Shown: positions 1-8,252, numbered from the stretch's first letter. The stretch is 64,000 nucleotides of DNA from Oceanicola sp. 22II-s10i (GCF_002210105.1 NZ_AQQU01000006.1:248001-312000); one strand, 5' to 3'. A program made the numbers and translations. The notes: generated by a model not told the origin, from the letters alone.

Positions 1-174
1 CTTGTCGAGCGCCTGCGCCACGAAATCATGTCCGTCCCGCGCCGCGCGCAGGGCGACGAACAGGTCGCCGGGCTGGATGGTGCGGGTGTCGATCGACACG
101 CCGCCGACCGACCAGTCGCCGCGCGCTTCGCCACCCGTGGCCGCGACCGCCTCTGCGGCGGTCCAGAGGCTCAT
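1..174 (-). CDS. murF: MurF, N-terminal part (cut by window edge)
   Basis: This is the first 58 codons of UDP-N-acetylmuramoyl-tripeptide--D-alanyl-D-alanine ligase, the cytoplasmic enzyme that adds D-Ala-D-Ala to the peptidoglycan precursor. The visible part starts MSLWTAAEAVAAT and contains SIDTRTIQPGDLFVAL, the typical N-terminal substrate-binding segment of Mur ligases. Its ATG overlaps the murE stop codon (ATGA), so the two are translationally coupled. The ATPase and C-terminal domains lie beyond the left edge. Identity rests on this motif and on the position directly after murE. Confidence 0.85.
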   Translation of the reverse strand, partial: MSLWTAAEAVAATGGEARGDWSVGGVSIDTRTIQPGDLFVALRAARDGHDFVAQALDK

Positions 175-1667
175 GCGAGCCTCCCGTCAAGCGCGGCAAC
201 GGCGACGGAGGCCTGTTCCGCATCGTCGAACGGATAGGTGCTGGAGCCGATGATCTGCCCGGTCTCGTGTCCCTTGCCCGCGATCAGCAAGGTGTCGCCG
301 GGGCCGAGGGCGTCGACCGCGCGCAGGATCGCCTCGGCCCGGTCGCCCACTTCGATGGCGTCGGGGCAGCCCAGCAGGACGGCCTGACGGATCGCCGCCG
401 GGTCCTCGGACCGGGGGTTGTCATCGGTGACGAAGACCAGATCGGCATTCTCGGCCGCCGCCTGCCCCATGAGGGGCCGCTTGGTGGCATCGCGGTCCCC
501 GCCCGCGCCGATGACGGCGATCAGCCGGCCCATGACATGCGGACGCATCGCCTTGAGTGCTGTCGAGACGGCATCCGGGGTGTGGGCGTAATCGACATAG
601 ACCGTCGCCCCGTTCTCGCGCCGCGCGACAAGCTGCATCCGCCCGCGCACCGTCGTCAGGTCGGGCAGCGTGGCAAAGACATCCTCGGGCGCGTCGCCCG
701 ATCCGATGGCAAGGCCCGCCGCGACCAGCACGTTTTCGGACTGGAACCCGCCAAGCAGCGACAGGCGGACCTGATAGTGCCTGCCGTCCCAGCCAAAGCG
801 CAGGATTTGCCCGTCCGGTTCATATCGGTGGCTGAGAACCCGCAGCTGCGCACGCTCGCTTCGCCCGACGCCCAGCACCTGGATGCCGCGATCCACCGCG
901 ATCTGCGCCATGTCCTTGCCGCGGTGGCCGTCGAGGTTCACCACCGCGACACCCTCGGGCGACAACAGGCGGCGGAACAGGCCGGCCTTGGCCTCGAAAT
1001 ACTCCTCGAAGGTCGCGTGGTAATCGAGGTGATCCTGCGTGAAGTTCGTGAACCCCGCCGTCTTCAGCTGCACACCGTCCAGCCGCCGCTGCGCGAGGCC
1101 GTGGCTCGACGCCTCCATGCAGCCATGGGTGACACCCGCGCGGGCGGCCTCGGCCAGAACCCGGTGCAGGGTGATCGGTTCGGGCGTGGTGTGCTGCAGC
1201 GGCGCCTCATAGGCGCCTTCGACACCGGTGGTGCCGAAATTGCAGGCCGCGTGGCCCAGATGCGTCCAGATCTGGCGGGTGAAGGTGGCGACCGAGGTCT
1301 TGCCGTTGGTCCCGGTCACCGCCGCCATCACCTCGGGCTGGGCGCCCGACCAGAGCGCCGCGGCATAGGCGAGAACCTGCCGGGGATCCTCGGCCACGAT
1401 CAGCGCGGCGTCCGATGCGCGCAGCAGCGCCGCGTGCATGTAGGCGCCGTCCTGATCCGTCAGGATCGCCGCCGCACCGGCCTCCAGCGCCTGCGGAATG
1501 AAGCGGCCACCGTGGACCGCCGTGCCCGGAAGCGCCGCGAAAAGATTGCCCTTTTCGACGAACCGGCTGTCCACGCAGATACCCGTGATCCGCGCCTGTC
1601 CGCCCGCCGTGGCGGTCAGGCCCAGCTCGTCCAGTGTTGCCACCTTGCCTGCCGCCCGTGCCGCCAT
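171..1667 (-). CDS. murE: UDP-N-acetylmuramoyl-L-alanyl-D-glutamate--2,6-diaminopimelate ligase
   Basis: MurE (498 aa) adds the third amino acid to the UDP-MurNAc dipeptide in the cytoplasm. The N-terminal domain has ICVDSRFVEKGNLFAAL. The central ATPase P-loop is TGTNGKTS (about residue 117). The C-terminal domain has DDNPRSEDP; this DNPR motif is the known signature for meso-diaminopimelate rather than lysine, as expected for a Gram-negative. The length is normal for the family. The gene lies 17 bp after ftsI and overlaps murF by 4 bp, within the dcw cluster. Confidence 0.96.
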   Translation of the reverse strand: MAARAAGKVATLDELGLTATAGGQARITGICVDSRFVEKGNLFAALPGTAVHGGRFIPQALEAGAAAILTDQDGAYMHAALLRASDAALIVAEDPRQVLAYAAALWSGAQPEVMAAVTGTNGKTSVATFTRQIWTHLGHAACNFGTTGVEGAYEAPLQHTTPEPITLHRVLAEAARAGVTHGCMEASSHGLAQRRLDGVQLKTAGFTNFTQDHLDYHATFEEYFEAKAGLFRRLLSPEGVAVVNLDGHRGKDMAQIAVDRGIQVLGVGRSERAQLRVLSHRYEPDGQILRFGWDGRHYQVRLSLLGGFQSENVLVAAGLAIGSGDAPEDVFATLPDLTTVRGRMQLVARRENGATVYVDYAHTPDAVSTALKAMRPHVMGRLIAVIGAGGDRDATKRPLMGQAAAENADLVFVTDDNPRSEDPAAIRQAVLLGCPDAIEVGDRAEAILRAVDALGPGDTLLIAGKGHETGQIIGSSTYPFDDAEQASVAVAALDGRLA

Positions 1668-1684
1668 CGTGACCCTGCCCTTCG

Positions 1685-3475
1685 TCAGTTCGAGGATGTC
1701 AGGGTTATATCAGCCAGCTTGGCGGGTTCAATCTGCGGGCGCAGGCCAAGCAGCGGCGCGACGCGACGGATCATCTCGGCGGCGACCGGAACGGCGGTCC
1801 AGCCCGCGGTGCGGCGGGGCTGCGGGCCCGAGGTTTCCACCGGTTCGTCGAGGCTGACGATCAGCACGTACTTCGGATCGTGCGCCGGGAACATGGACGC
1901 GAAGGTGGCGATCACCTTGTCATCATAATAGCCGCCGGTCGGCTTGGGCTTGTCCGCGGTCCCGGTCTTGCCTGCGACCGCATAGCCCTCGACCTCGCCA
2001 AAACTCGCGGTGCCCTCGGTGACCACCTTGCGCAGCATCGCGCGCGCCCGGCGGGCGGCGATGGTCGACATCACCTCTTCCTGCGGCAGTGCCACGGACG
2101 GGTCGCGTTTCAGCAGCGTCGGCGTGACCTTGATCCCGTCGTTGGCGATGGTCGCATAGGCGGCGGCAAGGTGCAGCGGGCTAGCGGACATGCCGTGACC
2201 ATAGGAAATCGTCATCGAAGACAGTTCCGACCACTTCGCGGGCAGCAGCGGCTGCGCCTGCGCGGCTTCGGGCAGTTCCAGACCGCTGACCGTGGTCAGA
2301 CCCAGATCGGCCAGAAAGGCCTTCTGCCGGTCGATGCCGATCATCTGCACCAGACGTGCCGTGCCGATGTTGGAGCTCTTGACGATGATCTTCTCGACCG
2401 AGAGTTCCTTGCCATAGTAGTGGAAGTCGCGGATCCGGAACCGGCCGAAGGCGATCGGGCCACGGATGTCGATCATGGTCGTCGGCGCGACCAGCCCGAG
2501 GTCAAGCGCCTGCGCCGCGGTGAAGATCTTGAAGGTCGAACCCAGTTCATAAAGCCCCTGCGCCGCGCGGTTGAACAGCGGGCTGTCGTCGGGATGCCCC
2601 TCGGTCGGGGGGGCGGGCCGGTTGTTGGGGTCGAAATCCGGCAGCGAGGACATCGCGATGATCTCGCCCGTCTTCGCGTCCATCAGGACTGCCGCGGCAC
2701 CCTTGGCGTTCATCAGCTTCATGCCGCCATAAAGCACCCGTTCCGTCGCCGCCTGCACGCGCAAGTCCAGCGACAGCTCCAAGGGATGGTCGATCTTGGC
2801 CGGATCGCGCAGCTGGCTGTCGAACTGCCGCTCGACGCCCGCCGTGCCGATCACCTCGGCGCTGTGCACGCCTTCGTTGCCGAAGGACGCGCCGCCAAGG
2901 ATATGCGCCGCGATCCGCCCGTTGGGATAAAGCCGCAGCTCACGCGGGCCGAGCAGCAGGCCCGGTTCGCCGATGTCCATCACAGCCTGCTGCTGTTCAG
3001 GCGACAACTGTTTCTTGATCCACAGGAATTTCCGCTTGCCGGTCAGGTCGCGCAGCAGGCGGTCGCCGTCCAGTTCGGGGAATATAGCCGACAGCTTTTC
3101 AGCCGCGCGCAGCGGGTCCACCATCTGCTGGGGATGCGCGTAAAGCGCGTGGGTCTCGATATTGGTGGCGAGGATACGGCCGTTGCGGTCGACGATGTCG
3201 GCCCGTTCGGCCTGGATCGACGCGCCGCCGACAGAAGAGATCGGTTCGGCCGGTTCGGAGCCCGCCATCGCGCCCATCCGGAAGCCGATGACCGTGAAGG
3301 CGCAGAAGAACATCGCGCCAAGCACCAGCAGCCGCCCCTCGGCACGATTGCGGTCGCGGTCGCGCATTTCCTCGTGGCGCAGGCGCAGGTTCTCGCGTTC
3401 GATGGCGTCGGGGTTCTCGCCTTTCGCGCGGGCGTCGATCACGCGGGCGAGCGGGCGTAGGGGGGTGCGGATCAT
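1685..3475 (-). CDS. ftsI: Peptidoglycan transpeptidase FtsI (PBP3)
   Basis: Septal class B penicillin-binding protein (596 aa) that cross-links peptidoglycan at the division site. It has a cytoplasmic N-terminal tail of about 47 residues, then one membrane segment (LLVLGAMFFCAFTVIGF). The non-catalytic domain follows, then the transpeptidase domain with all three active-site motifs: SxxK as STFK (about residue 312), SxN as SSN (about 365) and KTG as KTGTAD (about 501). The start overlaps the ftsL stop by 4 bp. The protein is intact and typical. Confidence 0.96.
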   Translation of the reverse strand: MIRTPLRPLARVIDARAKGENPDAIERENLRLRHEEMRDRDRNRAEGRLLVLGAMFFCAFTVIGFRMGAMAGSEPAEPISSVGGASIQAERADIVDRNGRILATNIETHALYAHPQQMVDPLRAAEKLSAIFPELDGDRLLRDLTGKRKFLWIKKQLSPEQQQAVMDIGEPGLLLGPRELRLYPNGRIAAHILGGASFGNEGVHSAEVIGTAGVERQFDSQLRDPAKIDHPLELSLDLRVQAATERVLYGGMKLMNAKGAAAVLMDAKTGEIIAMSSLPDFDPNNRPAPPTEGHPDDSPLFNRAAQGLYELGSTFKIFTAAQALDLGLVAPTTMIDIRGPIAFGRFRIRDFHYYGKELSVEKIIVKSSNIGTARLVQMIGIDRQKAFLADLGLTTVSGLELPEAAQAQPLLPAKWSELSSMTISYGHGMSASPLHLAAAYATIANDGIKVTPTLLKRDPSVALPQEEVMSTIAARRARAMLRKVVTEGTASFGEVEGYAVAGKTGTADKPKPTGGYYDDKVIATFASMFPAHDPKYVLIVSLDEPVETSGPQPRRTAGWTAVPVAAEMIRRVAPLLGLRPQIEPAKLADITLTSSN

Positions 3476-3816
3476 GGTTTGTCTCCGTCGCTGGATACGG
3501 ACACGGGTTCGGTCACAAGCAGCTTTTCAGTCTGCGGATAGGCGACCTGGTCGATACGGCCGAACTGGTCGGGGCGCAGCGGCAGCAGGCCGAGGCTCTC
3601 GAAATTCATCTCGGCCAGATCGCGCAGGCGGTCGGGGCGGTTCAGATAGGCCCATTCGGCCTTGAGCATCGCCAGCCGTGCGCGCGATTGACCGATGTCC
3701 TTCTGCACCCGCTCCACCTGGTTCATGGCATGCTGGGTCTCGTAGTTCTCGTGGTAGGCCCAGAAGGCCAGACCGATCACGGCAAGTGCCGATACGATAT
3801 ACAGAAATCCCTTCAT
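3472..3816 (-). CDS. ftsL: Cell division protein FtsL
   Basis: Small bitopic divisome protein (114 aa) that forms a complex with FtsB and FtsQ. It starts [21 protein letters not shown], a short cytoplasmic end and one membrane helix. A periplasmic coiled-coil region follows ([20 protein letters not shown]), then the short conserved [15 protein letters not shown] segment seen in alphaproteobacterial FtsL. It overlaps both rsmH and ftsI by 4 bp. Sequence conservation in this family is low, so position between rsmH and ftsI is a major part of the call. Confidence 0.9.
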   Translation of the reverse strand: MKGFLYIVSALAVIGLAFWAYHENYETQHAMNQVERVQKDIGQSRARLAMLKAEWAYLNRPDRLRDLAEMNFESLGLLPLRPDQFGRIDQVAYPQTEKLLVTEPVSVSSDGDKP

Positions 3817-4808
3817 CGTTTCCCCCTGAGCTTGGGCATCCCCAGTGCCCCTTCATCCACCGGACCCGCCGGTGCATCGGTGCGGCGCGCGACCCGCAGC
3901 CGGGCCGAGCGGGCCCGCGGGTTCTGCGCCAATTCATCATCGTCCGGGCCGACCGCCTTGCGGGTCACGACCTCGAACCGCGGCGCGTCCTGTTCCGTCT
4001 CGGGCGCGTAGCGGTTGGCCCGCCCCATCCCGCCGGACCGCAGCTGCAGGAACCGTTTGACCATCCGGTCCTCGACCGAATGGAAGGTCACCACCGCCAG
4101 CATCCCGCCGGGCTTCAGCGCCCGTTCGGCGGCCTGCAGACCGCCCGCCAGTTCGCCGTATTCGTCGTTCACCGCGATCCTGAGCGCCTGAAAGCTGCGG
4201 GTCGCCGGATGCGACTGGCCTGGCTTCTGACGGGGCAGGCAGCCCTCGATCACCTGCGCCAGCTGCAGCGTCCGCTCGAACGGCTGCGCCTCGCGCTGCT
4301 TGACGATGGCGCGGGCGATGCGGCGGCTGGCCCGCTCCTCGCCGAACAGGAACAGGATGTCGGCCAGCTCCGCCTCGGACGCCGTGTTGACGATATCCGC
4401 CGCGCTCATCCCGTCGCTGCTCATCCGCATGTCGAGGGGGCCGTCCTTCATGAAGGAGAAGCCCCGCTCGGCCAGATCGAGCTGCATGGACGACACGCCG
4501 AGATCCAGCACGATGCCGTCGAGCGGTTCGGACGTGGCCTCGTCGAGGCGGGAAAAGACGCCCTGCACCAGTTCCAGCCGGCTGCCGTAGTCGCCGGACC
4601 AGTCGCGGGCCATGACAAAGACCATCGGATCGCGGTCGAGGCCGATCACCTTGTCCGCCCCCGCCTCCAGCAGTCCGCGCGTGTAGCCGCCTGCGCCGAA
4701 CGTGCCGTCCAGCCAGACGCCACGCACCGGCGCCACGGCCTTCAGAAGCGGGCGCAGCAGGACCGGGACATGGGGCTGGTCGACCGATGGTTCACCCTGC
4801 CCCATCAC
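3813..4808 (-). CDS. rsmH: 16S rRNA (cytosine1402-N4)-methyltransferase RsmH
   Basis: RsmH/MraW (331 aa) methylates N4 of C1402 in the 16S rRNA P-site using S-adenosylmethionine. The SAM-binding motif is [19 protein letters not shown] and is followed by VIGLDRDP. Other family motifs are [12 protein letters not shown] near residue 100 and [13 protein letters not shown] near the C-terminus. It starts directly after the mraZ stop, as in dcw clusters generally. Confidence 0.96.
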   Translation of the reverse strand: MMGQGEPSVDQPHVPVLLRPLLKAVAPVRGVWLDGTFGAGGYTRGLLEAGADKVIGLDRDPMVFVMARDWSGDYGSRLELVQGVFSRLDEATSEPLDGIVLDLGVSSMQLDLAERGFSFMKDGPLDMRMSSDGMSAADIVNTASEAELADILFLFGEERASRRIARAIVKQREAQPFERTLQLAQVIEGCLPRQKPGQSHPATRSFQALRIAVNDEYGELAGGLQAAERALKPGGMLAVVTFHSVEDRMVKRFLQLRSGGMGRANRYAPETEQDAPRFEVVTRKAVGPDDDELAQNPRARSARLRVARRTDAPAGPVDEGALGMPKLRGKR

Positions 4809-5339
4809 CTACTCCCGCGCGTCCCGGCGTTGCCGGATGTCGTTGAGGCGCTGTTTCGGGTTGAGACCACGCAGCCGTTCGCGGCGGGCGGTATCGTCCT
4901 GTTCGGGGAAGGCTTCGCGGTAGGCTTCGGGGTTCCACAGCTCGAAGGTCTTGCCACGGCCACGGACGAACATCTGCATCCCGTCGGCGGCGCCCATCTT
5001 GTCGCGCAGCTTCTGCGGCATCACCGCACGACCGGTGTCGTCGAGGCGGACCATCTCGGACTGCGAGGTGTAGAGCGTGATCATCTCTTCCTGCTCTTCC
5101 GATCCCATGTCCATGTCGTCGATCAGATCCTCGATCTCGCGCAGGGCGGCGACGGAATAGACCTCGAGACAGCCGGGCAGAAGGTGGTCGCCGTAGTTGA
5201 TGAACATCGTGGGGGCCGCACCTTCACTCCAGGTCGGATCACCGGCTTCGAGCACACGGCGGAACTCTGCAGGGATCGACACGCGTCCCTTGCTGTCCAT
5301 CTTCAGATGGTGTTCGCCTCTGAACCGTCCCAGGTCCAC
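4809..5339 (-). CDS. mraZ: Transcriptional regulator MraZ
   Basis: MraZ (176 aa) is a ring-forming DNA-binding protein with two SpoVT/AbrB-like swapped-hairpin repeats; it controls the dcw operon it heads. Repeat 1 is FRGEHHLKMDSKGRVSIP and repeat 2 contains LDDTGRAVMPQKLRD. The start used is a GTG that gives MDLGRFRGEHH, matching usual alphaproteobacterial MraZ N-termini; its ribosome-binding site is weak. The long leader upstream carries a terminator and an sRNA (see those entries), so expression probably depends on read-through. Confidence 0.93.
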   Translation of the reverse strand: MDLGRFRGEHHLKMDSKGRVSIPAEFRRVLEAGDPTWSEGAAPTMFINYGDHLLPGCLEVYSVAALREIEDLIDDMDMGSEEQEEMITLYTSQSEMVRLDDTGRAVMPQKLRDKMGAADGMQMFVRGRGKTFELWNPEAYREAFPEQDDTARRERLRGLNPKQRLNDIRQRRDARE

Positions 5340-5400
5340 GCTCGATTACCGTCCCACATCCCCCTTGTTTCACAATCCCTTATAGGGCACCCTTAAACGG

Positions 5401-5442
5401 GAAAACGGCGGATAGGTGCTGCTGCCACTGCCCTATCCGCCG
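5401..5442 (-). terminator. Rho-independent terminator inside the mraZ leader
   Basis: An 11-bp perfect stem (5406-5416 pairing with 5432-5442, arm CGGCGGATAGG) with a 15-nt loop is followed on the minus strand by TTTTCCCGTTT. It lies about 60 bp before the mraZ start, so a promoter upstream of it would yield mostly a short RNA and a minority of dcw read-through. Confidence 0.8.
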
Positions 5443-5615
5443 CCCTCGTCCCGTCTCCGGGGGTGGTCCGTTTAGCGCGCGCCACCTGGGGGGATGTCTG
5501 CTCGCTCGCGCTACGGATCTCTTCGTGTGATGAAGCGGGTTGCCTGTATGAACACTGCCTTGGGAAGTTTTGTTTGGGGTCTTTGTTGCGCCCCGTTTCC
5601 CGTCCTCATCTTGTG
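5402..5615 (-). ncRNA. UpsM-like sRNA from the mraZ 5' leader
   Basis: Predicted small RNA of roughly 210 nt, bounded by a candidate promoter (5622-5650) and the terminator at 5401-5442. In Rhodobacter sphaeroides the abundant sRNA UpsM (about 206 nt) comes from the mraZ 5' UTR by partial termination before the dcw cluster. Position, strand, length and terminator all agree here. The stretch has no convincing coding frame. The 5' end is an estimate from the promoter, not an observed start. Confidence 0.65.
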
Positions 5616-5621
5616 CATTCA

Positions 5622-5650
5622 GTTATGACTTGGGAAATGACGGGGGGCAA
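5622..5650 (-). promoter_or_regulatory. Candidate promoter of the dcw leader
   Basis: On the minus strand, TTGCCC (5645-5650) and CATAAC (5622-5627) are separated by exactly 17 nt. Each matches 4 of 6 consensus positions of a housekeeping promoter. Transcription would begin near 5615. This is a consensus match only. Confidence 0.4.
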
Positions 5651-5698
5651 CGGTTATTTTTGGGAAAGCATGCCACCGAGGGATGGGACAGACTGGGA
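5631..5698 (+). promoter_or_regulatory. TGGGA boxes, possible MraZ operator
   Basis: TGGGA occurs at 5631, 5661, 5684 and 5694 (plus-strand reading), and also at 5561 downstream. The 5684/5694 pair is exactly 10 bp apart, the spacing of known MraZ boxes (TGGGN with 5-nt spacers). The 5631 copy lies in the spacer of the candidate dcw promoter. The boxes read away from mraZ, which weakens the assignment. The rest of the gene-free stretch 5651-6013 shows nothing else recognisable. Confidence 0.35.
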
Positions 5699-6013
5699 TC
5701 GTCCGGCCCAACTGACCGCTCGGCCAGCCCATATGGTCACATCCAACAACATCCACACCAGATGTTGTGCCGAGAGCCGTCCCGGCGGCATTCCCATGCA
5801 GTTCCACCTGATCCCGAAAAAAGTTTCCCGGATGCCGATCTGAGGGGCTGCGTGGCTGCCACGAGGATAAATCGAGCCTCGAATCCGCACGAATCACACC
5901 GCCGTGATTCCTGAATCACGGCCATTCCCGGCAATGCGAGCCGTCAGGGCATGCCGGTGGAGGCAAATCCCACGAGTCGGCAAACTGCAGTGAATCGGAA
6001 GCTAGGGCGCGCT

Positions 6014-6478
6014 TCAGGCCAGGTTGATGACCAGTTGCGGCAGGTTTCGCCCCGGAATGCTGCCCGAGGGGCTGAGCCCCACGCGCTGCGCGCCTTCGGA
6101 CAGATAGAAGGCTTCGGCATTCGGATCGCTGTCGATCCGCAGCCGCGAGGCACCCCGCGCGCGCGCCGCCGCACGCGCCCAGACCATCAGAGCCCGGCCA
6201 AAGCCCTGCCGCATCGCCTCGGGCGCGACGAAAAGGCGGTCCAGTTCGGCCTCGTCCGGTGTGGGGCCAGCGCCGACCTGCGCCATCGCCACCGCCCTGC
6301 CCGCCTTTTCAAGCATCACGACATCCGCCCCGCGCAGATCGGCCCGCGTCACCGTGAGTTCGGCGACGCAGCCCTGCATGAAGGCATCGTCATAGCCCCA
6401 TGCCGCCTTGGACCGCAGGCACAAGTCGGACAGCGCCCTGAGGTCGCCGCTCCCTGCCCTGCGGATCACCAGCGCCAT
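6014..6478 (-). CDS. GNAT family N-acetyltransferase
   Basis: Small acetyltransferase (154 aa) of the Gcn5-related family, which transfers an acetyl group from acetyl-CoA to an amine. Strand-4/acetyl-CoA binding motif A is LDRLFVAPEAMRQGFGRALM (about residues 84-103), with the RQGFG turn. The substrate is unknown. It starts 3 bp after the mrp stop, so it is probably the last gene of that transcript. The end (RNLPQLVINLA) is complete. Confidence 0.8.
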   Translation of the reverse strand: MALVIRRAGSGDLRALSDLCLRSKAAWGYDDAFMQGCVAELTVTRADLRGADVVMLEKAGRAVAMAQVGAGPTPDEAELDRLFVAPEAMRQGFGRALMVWARAAARARGASRLRIDSDPNAEAFYLSEGAQRVGLSPSGSIPGRNLPQLVINLA

Positions 6479-6481
6479 GGC

Positions 6482-7549
6482 TCAGGCCATCCCGCCCTTC
6501 ACCAGCCGGTCGGCCAGTTGCGCATAGGCCTGCGCCATCGGCCCGTCCCCCGCGGCGATCGGCGTGCCGGCATCGCCCGCCAGCCGGGTGTCGAGATCGA
6601 GCGGCAGCGCCCCGAGGAACGGCACGCCGATCCGCTCGGCCTCGGCCGCGACACCGCCGTGACCGAAGGGGTGGCTTTCGTGTCCGCAGTTCGGGCAGAC
6701 GAAGCTCGCCATGTTCTCGATCAGCCCCAGCACCGGGGTCTTGAGCGTGTTGAACATGTCGATGGCCTTGCGCGCGTCGATCAAGGCCACGTCCTGCGGG
6801 GTCGAAACGACCAGCGCCCCGGTCATCGCCGCGCGCTGGCATAATGTAAGCTGCACGTCACCGGTCCCCGGAGGCAGGTCGACGATCAGCACGTCCAGTT
6901 CGCCCCAGGCCACCTGCCCCAGCATCTGCTGGAGCGCCCCCATCAGCATCGGCCCGCGCCAGACCACCGCCTTGCCCTCGTCCACCATAAGGCCGATCGA
7001 CATCATGGTGACGCCATGCGCGTGCTTGGGTTCGATGATCTTGCCGTCGGGAGACGCGGGCCGCCCCGAGACACCCATCATGCGCGGTTGCGACGGACCG
7101 TATATATCGGCGTCCAGCAGACCGACCTTGCGCCCGGCCTTGGCCAGCGCCACGGCAAGGTTCGCGCTGACCGTCGATTTGCCGACCCCGCCCTTGCCGG
7201 AGGCAACGGCGAGGATACGGTCAACGCCGGCCGGTCGCATCGGCCCGGCCTGAGGCGTCGGATGGCCGCCGATCTTGAGCCCCTGCGGCGGCGCCTTCTG
7301 CGCGGCGGGTCCATGCGCCGTCAGCGCCACCTGCACCCTGCCGACACCCGGCATCGCGGCAATCGCCGCCTCGGCTGCGGCGCGGACCGGCTCCATCGCA
7401 CGGGCCGACTCGGGGGTCGGCGCCTCGATCACGAAACGAACCGAGTCGCCCTCGACCGCAAGCGCCCGGATCATGTCACGCGAAACGAGGTCGCCGCCGT
7501 CGGGCAGCCCGACCTTCGATAACGTGGCGTAAATCTGATCCTTGGTCAT
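6482..7549 (-). CDS. mrp: Mrp/ApbC-type iron-sulfur cluster carrier ATPase
   Basis: P-loop NTPase (355 aa) of the Mrp/NBP35 family, thought to carry and deliver Fe-S clusters. An N-terminal MIP18/DUF59 domain (about 1-85) precedes a deviant Walker [11 protein letters not shown] (about 118-127). [11 protein letters not shown] and the cluster-binding CxxC in [14 protein letters not shown] follow. A good ribosome-binding site (GAGGAG, 8 nt) supports the ATG start. It is followed closely by the GNAT gene, and its leader contains the inverted repeat at 7566-7591. Confidence 0.92.
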   Translation of the reverse strand: MTKDQIYATLSKVGLPDGGDLVSRDMIRALAVEGDSVRFVIEAPTPESARAMEPVRAAAEAAIAAMPGVGRVQVALTAHGPAAQKAPPQGLKIGGHPTPQAGPMRPAGVDRILAVASGKGGVGKSTVSANLAVALAKAGRKVGLLDADIYGPSQPRMMGVSGRPASPDGKIIEPKHAHGVTMMSIGLMVDEGKAVVWRGPMLMGALQQMLGQVAWGELDVLIVDLPPGTGDVQLTLCQRAAMTGALVVSTPQDVALIDARKAIDMFNTLKTPVLGLIENMASFVCPNCGHESHPFGHGGVAAEAERIGVPFLGALPLDLDTRLAGDAGTPIAAGDGPMAQAYAQLADRLVKGGMA

Positions 7550-7565
7550 GGTTCCGACTCCTCAT

Positions 7566-7591
7566 TGTGCAACCGGCAGACGACTTGCACA
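7566..7591. promoter_or_regulatory. Inverted repeat TGTGCAA-N12-TTGCACA
   Basis: Perfect 7-bp arms separated by 12 nt, lying 17 bp before the mrp start codon in the divergent mrp/DUF1127 gap. It could be an operator for a dimeric regulator or a leader hairpin of mrp. A further half-site-like TTGTGCA is at 7700-7706. The regulator is unknown. Confidence 0.35.
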
Positions 7592-7699
7592 GACCATGGG
7601 CTGTTTCCGAACGGAAAGCGGAAAATCCAGCGATTTCAACTACCGTTAGGTCAACATTGCGTATGCATTTGCTGCATGGCGGCATTGACGAACCGTTCA

Positions 7700-7727
7700 T
7701 TGTGCAGGCGCAGCAATTTGCTATCTT
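7700..7727 (+). promoter_or_regulatory. Candidate promoter for DUF1127 and the sRNA array
   Basis: TTGTGC (7700-7705), a 16-nt spacer and TATCTT (7722-7727) resemble a promoter reading toward the DUF1127 gene, about 70 bp upstream of its start. In Rhodobacter sphaeroides the equivalent operon is driven by heat-shock-type sigma factors (RpoHI/RpoHII). I cannot tell from the sequence which sigma factor applies here. Confidence 0.4.
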
Positions 7728-7798
7728 CAGTCTCAACAGACGGCACAACGGAGCACGCTCCGGCCGCCGCAGAGAAGACATGAAGGCTAGACGACCAA

Positions 7799-8017
7799 AT
7801 GGCAATGATCACTGAAACCCACGCAGGTGTCTCTTCCGAACAGGGTCTGTTCGCGCGCCTGGCAGAGAAATTCGTTGCAGGCTACAGCCGCTACGCAACC
7901 TACAAACGCACCGTGGCCGAGCTGTCGATGCTCAACGACCGCGAACTGCGGGACTTCGGCGCCAACCGCTCGATGATCCGCTCCATGGCTTACGAGCAGG
8001 CCTACCGCTCGATGTAA
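7799..8017 (+). CDS. DUF1127 small protein (CcaF1-like)
   Basis: A 72-aa basic protein with the DUF1127 signature near its end: TVAELSMLNDRELRDFGANRSMI. In Rhodobacter sphaeroides the homologous DUF1127 protein CcaF1 binds RNA and acts in maturation of the CcsR sRNAs encoded just downstream; the same arrangement occurs here with six sRNA hairpins. Two possible starts exist (ATG at 7799 and 7805). An 11-codon frame (7780-7815, MKARRPNGNDH) overlaps the start and may modulate its translation. Confidence 0.88.
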   Translation: MAMITETHAGVSSEQGLFARLAEKFVAGYSRYATYKRTVAELSMLNDRELRDFGANRSMIRSMAYEQAYRSM

Positions 8018-8027
8018 ATTCCGGGAT

Positions 8028-8060
8028 CAGAAGGCCCTCTCCTCCTCCCTGGGTCTTCTG
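8028..8060 (+). ncRNA. Cuckoo/CcsR-type sRNA hairpin, copy 1
   Basis: The loop motif CTCTCCTCCTCCCTGG (8037-8052) is enclosed by CAGAAG...CTTCTG arms. It begins 11 bp after the DUF1127 stop. The CCUCCUCCC loop can pair with purine-rich (anti-SD-complementary) sequences and defines the Cuckoo RNA family of Alphaproteobacteria. Processing ends are not known. Confidence 0.85.
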
Positions 8061-8067
8061 TGAACTC

Positions 8068-8102
8068 GCGGCGGCACCTCTCCTCCTCCCTGGTGTCGCC
8101 GC
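8068..8102 (+). ncRNA. Cuckoo/CcsR-type sRNA hairpin, copy 2
   Basis: Same 16-nt loop motif at 8078-8093. The stem is 11 bp (8068-8078 with 8092-8102) with one G-U pair. A separate small hairpin (GAGGCA...TGCCTC, 8114-8131) lies between this copy and the next and may be part of a mature RNA. Confidence 0.85.
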
Positions 8103-8140
8103 ATCTTATCCCCGAGGCAGGGTCATGCCTCAGACAGAAT

Positions 8141-8173
8141 GCGCCGGTCCTCTCCTCCTCCCTGGGCCGGTTG
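8141..8173 (+). ncRNA. Cuckoo/CcsR-type sRNA hairpin, copy 3
   Basis: Loop motif at 8150-8165, identical to the other copies. The stem has a CCGG core (8144-8150 with 8164-8170) and weaker outer pairs. Arm sequence differs from copies 1 and 2 while pairing is kept, which supports an RNA function. Confidence 0.85.
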
Positions 8174-8181
8174 CTGCAAGA

Positions 8182-8216
8182 CCGGCGGTGCCTCTCCTCC
8201 TCCCTGGCACCGTCGG
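8182..8216 (+). ncRNA. Cuckoo/CcsR-type sRNA hairpin, copy 4
   Basis: Loop motif at 8192-8207. The 11-bp stem (8182-8192 with 8206-8216, arm CCGGCGGTGCC) has a single G-U pair. The stretch between copies 4 and 5 contains another hairpin (CTTGC...GCAAG enclosing GAGCG-TTA-CGCTC). Confidence 0.85.
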
Positions 8217-8252
8217 AACTTGCAGGCGAAAAGAGCGTTACGCTCGCAAGGA

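Noticed and set aside
267-1928. Plus-strand long frames opposite murE/ftsI and similar frames opposite other genes
   Set aside because: They mirror high-GC codon bias of the real genes and have low-complexity Arg/Gly/Pro composition with no recognisable motif.
5463-5914. Small protein gene in the mraZ upstream gap
   Set aside because: Several overlapping short frames exist on both strands without ribosome-binding sites or family features; RNA and promoter elements explain part of the stretch.
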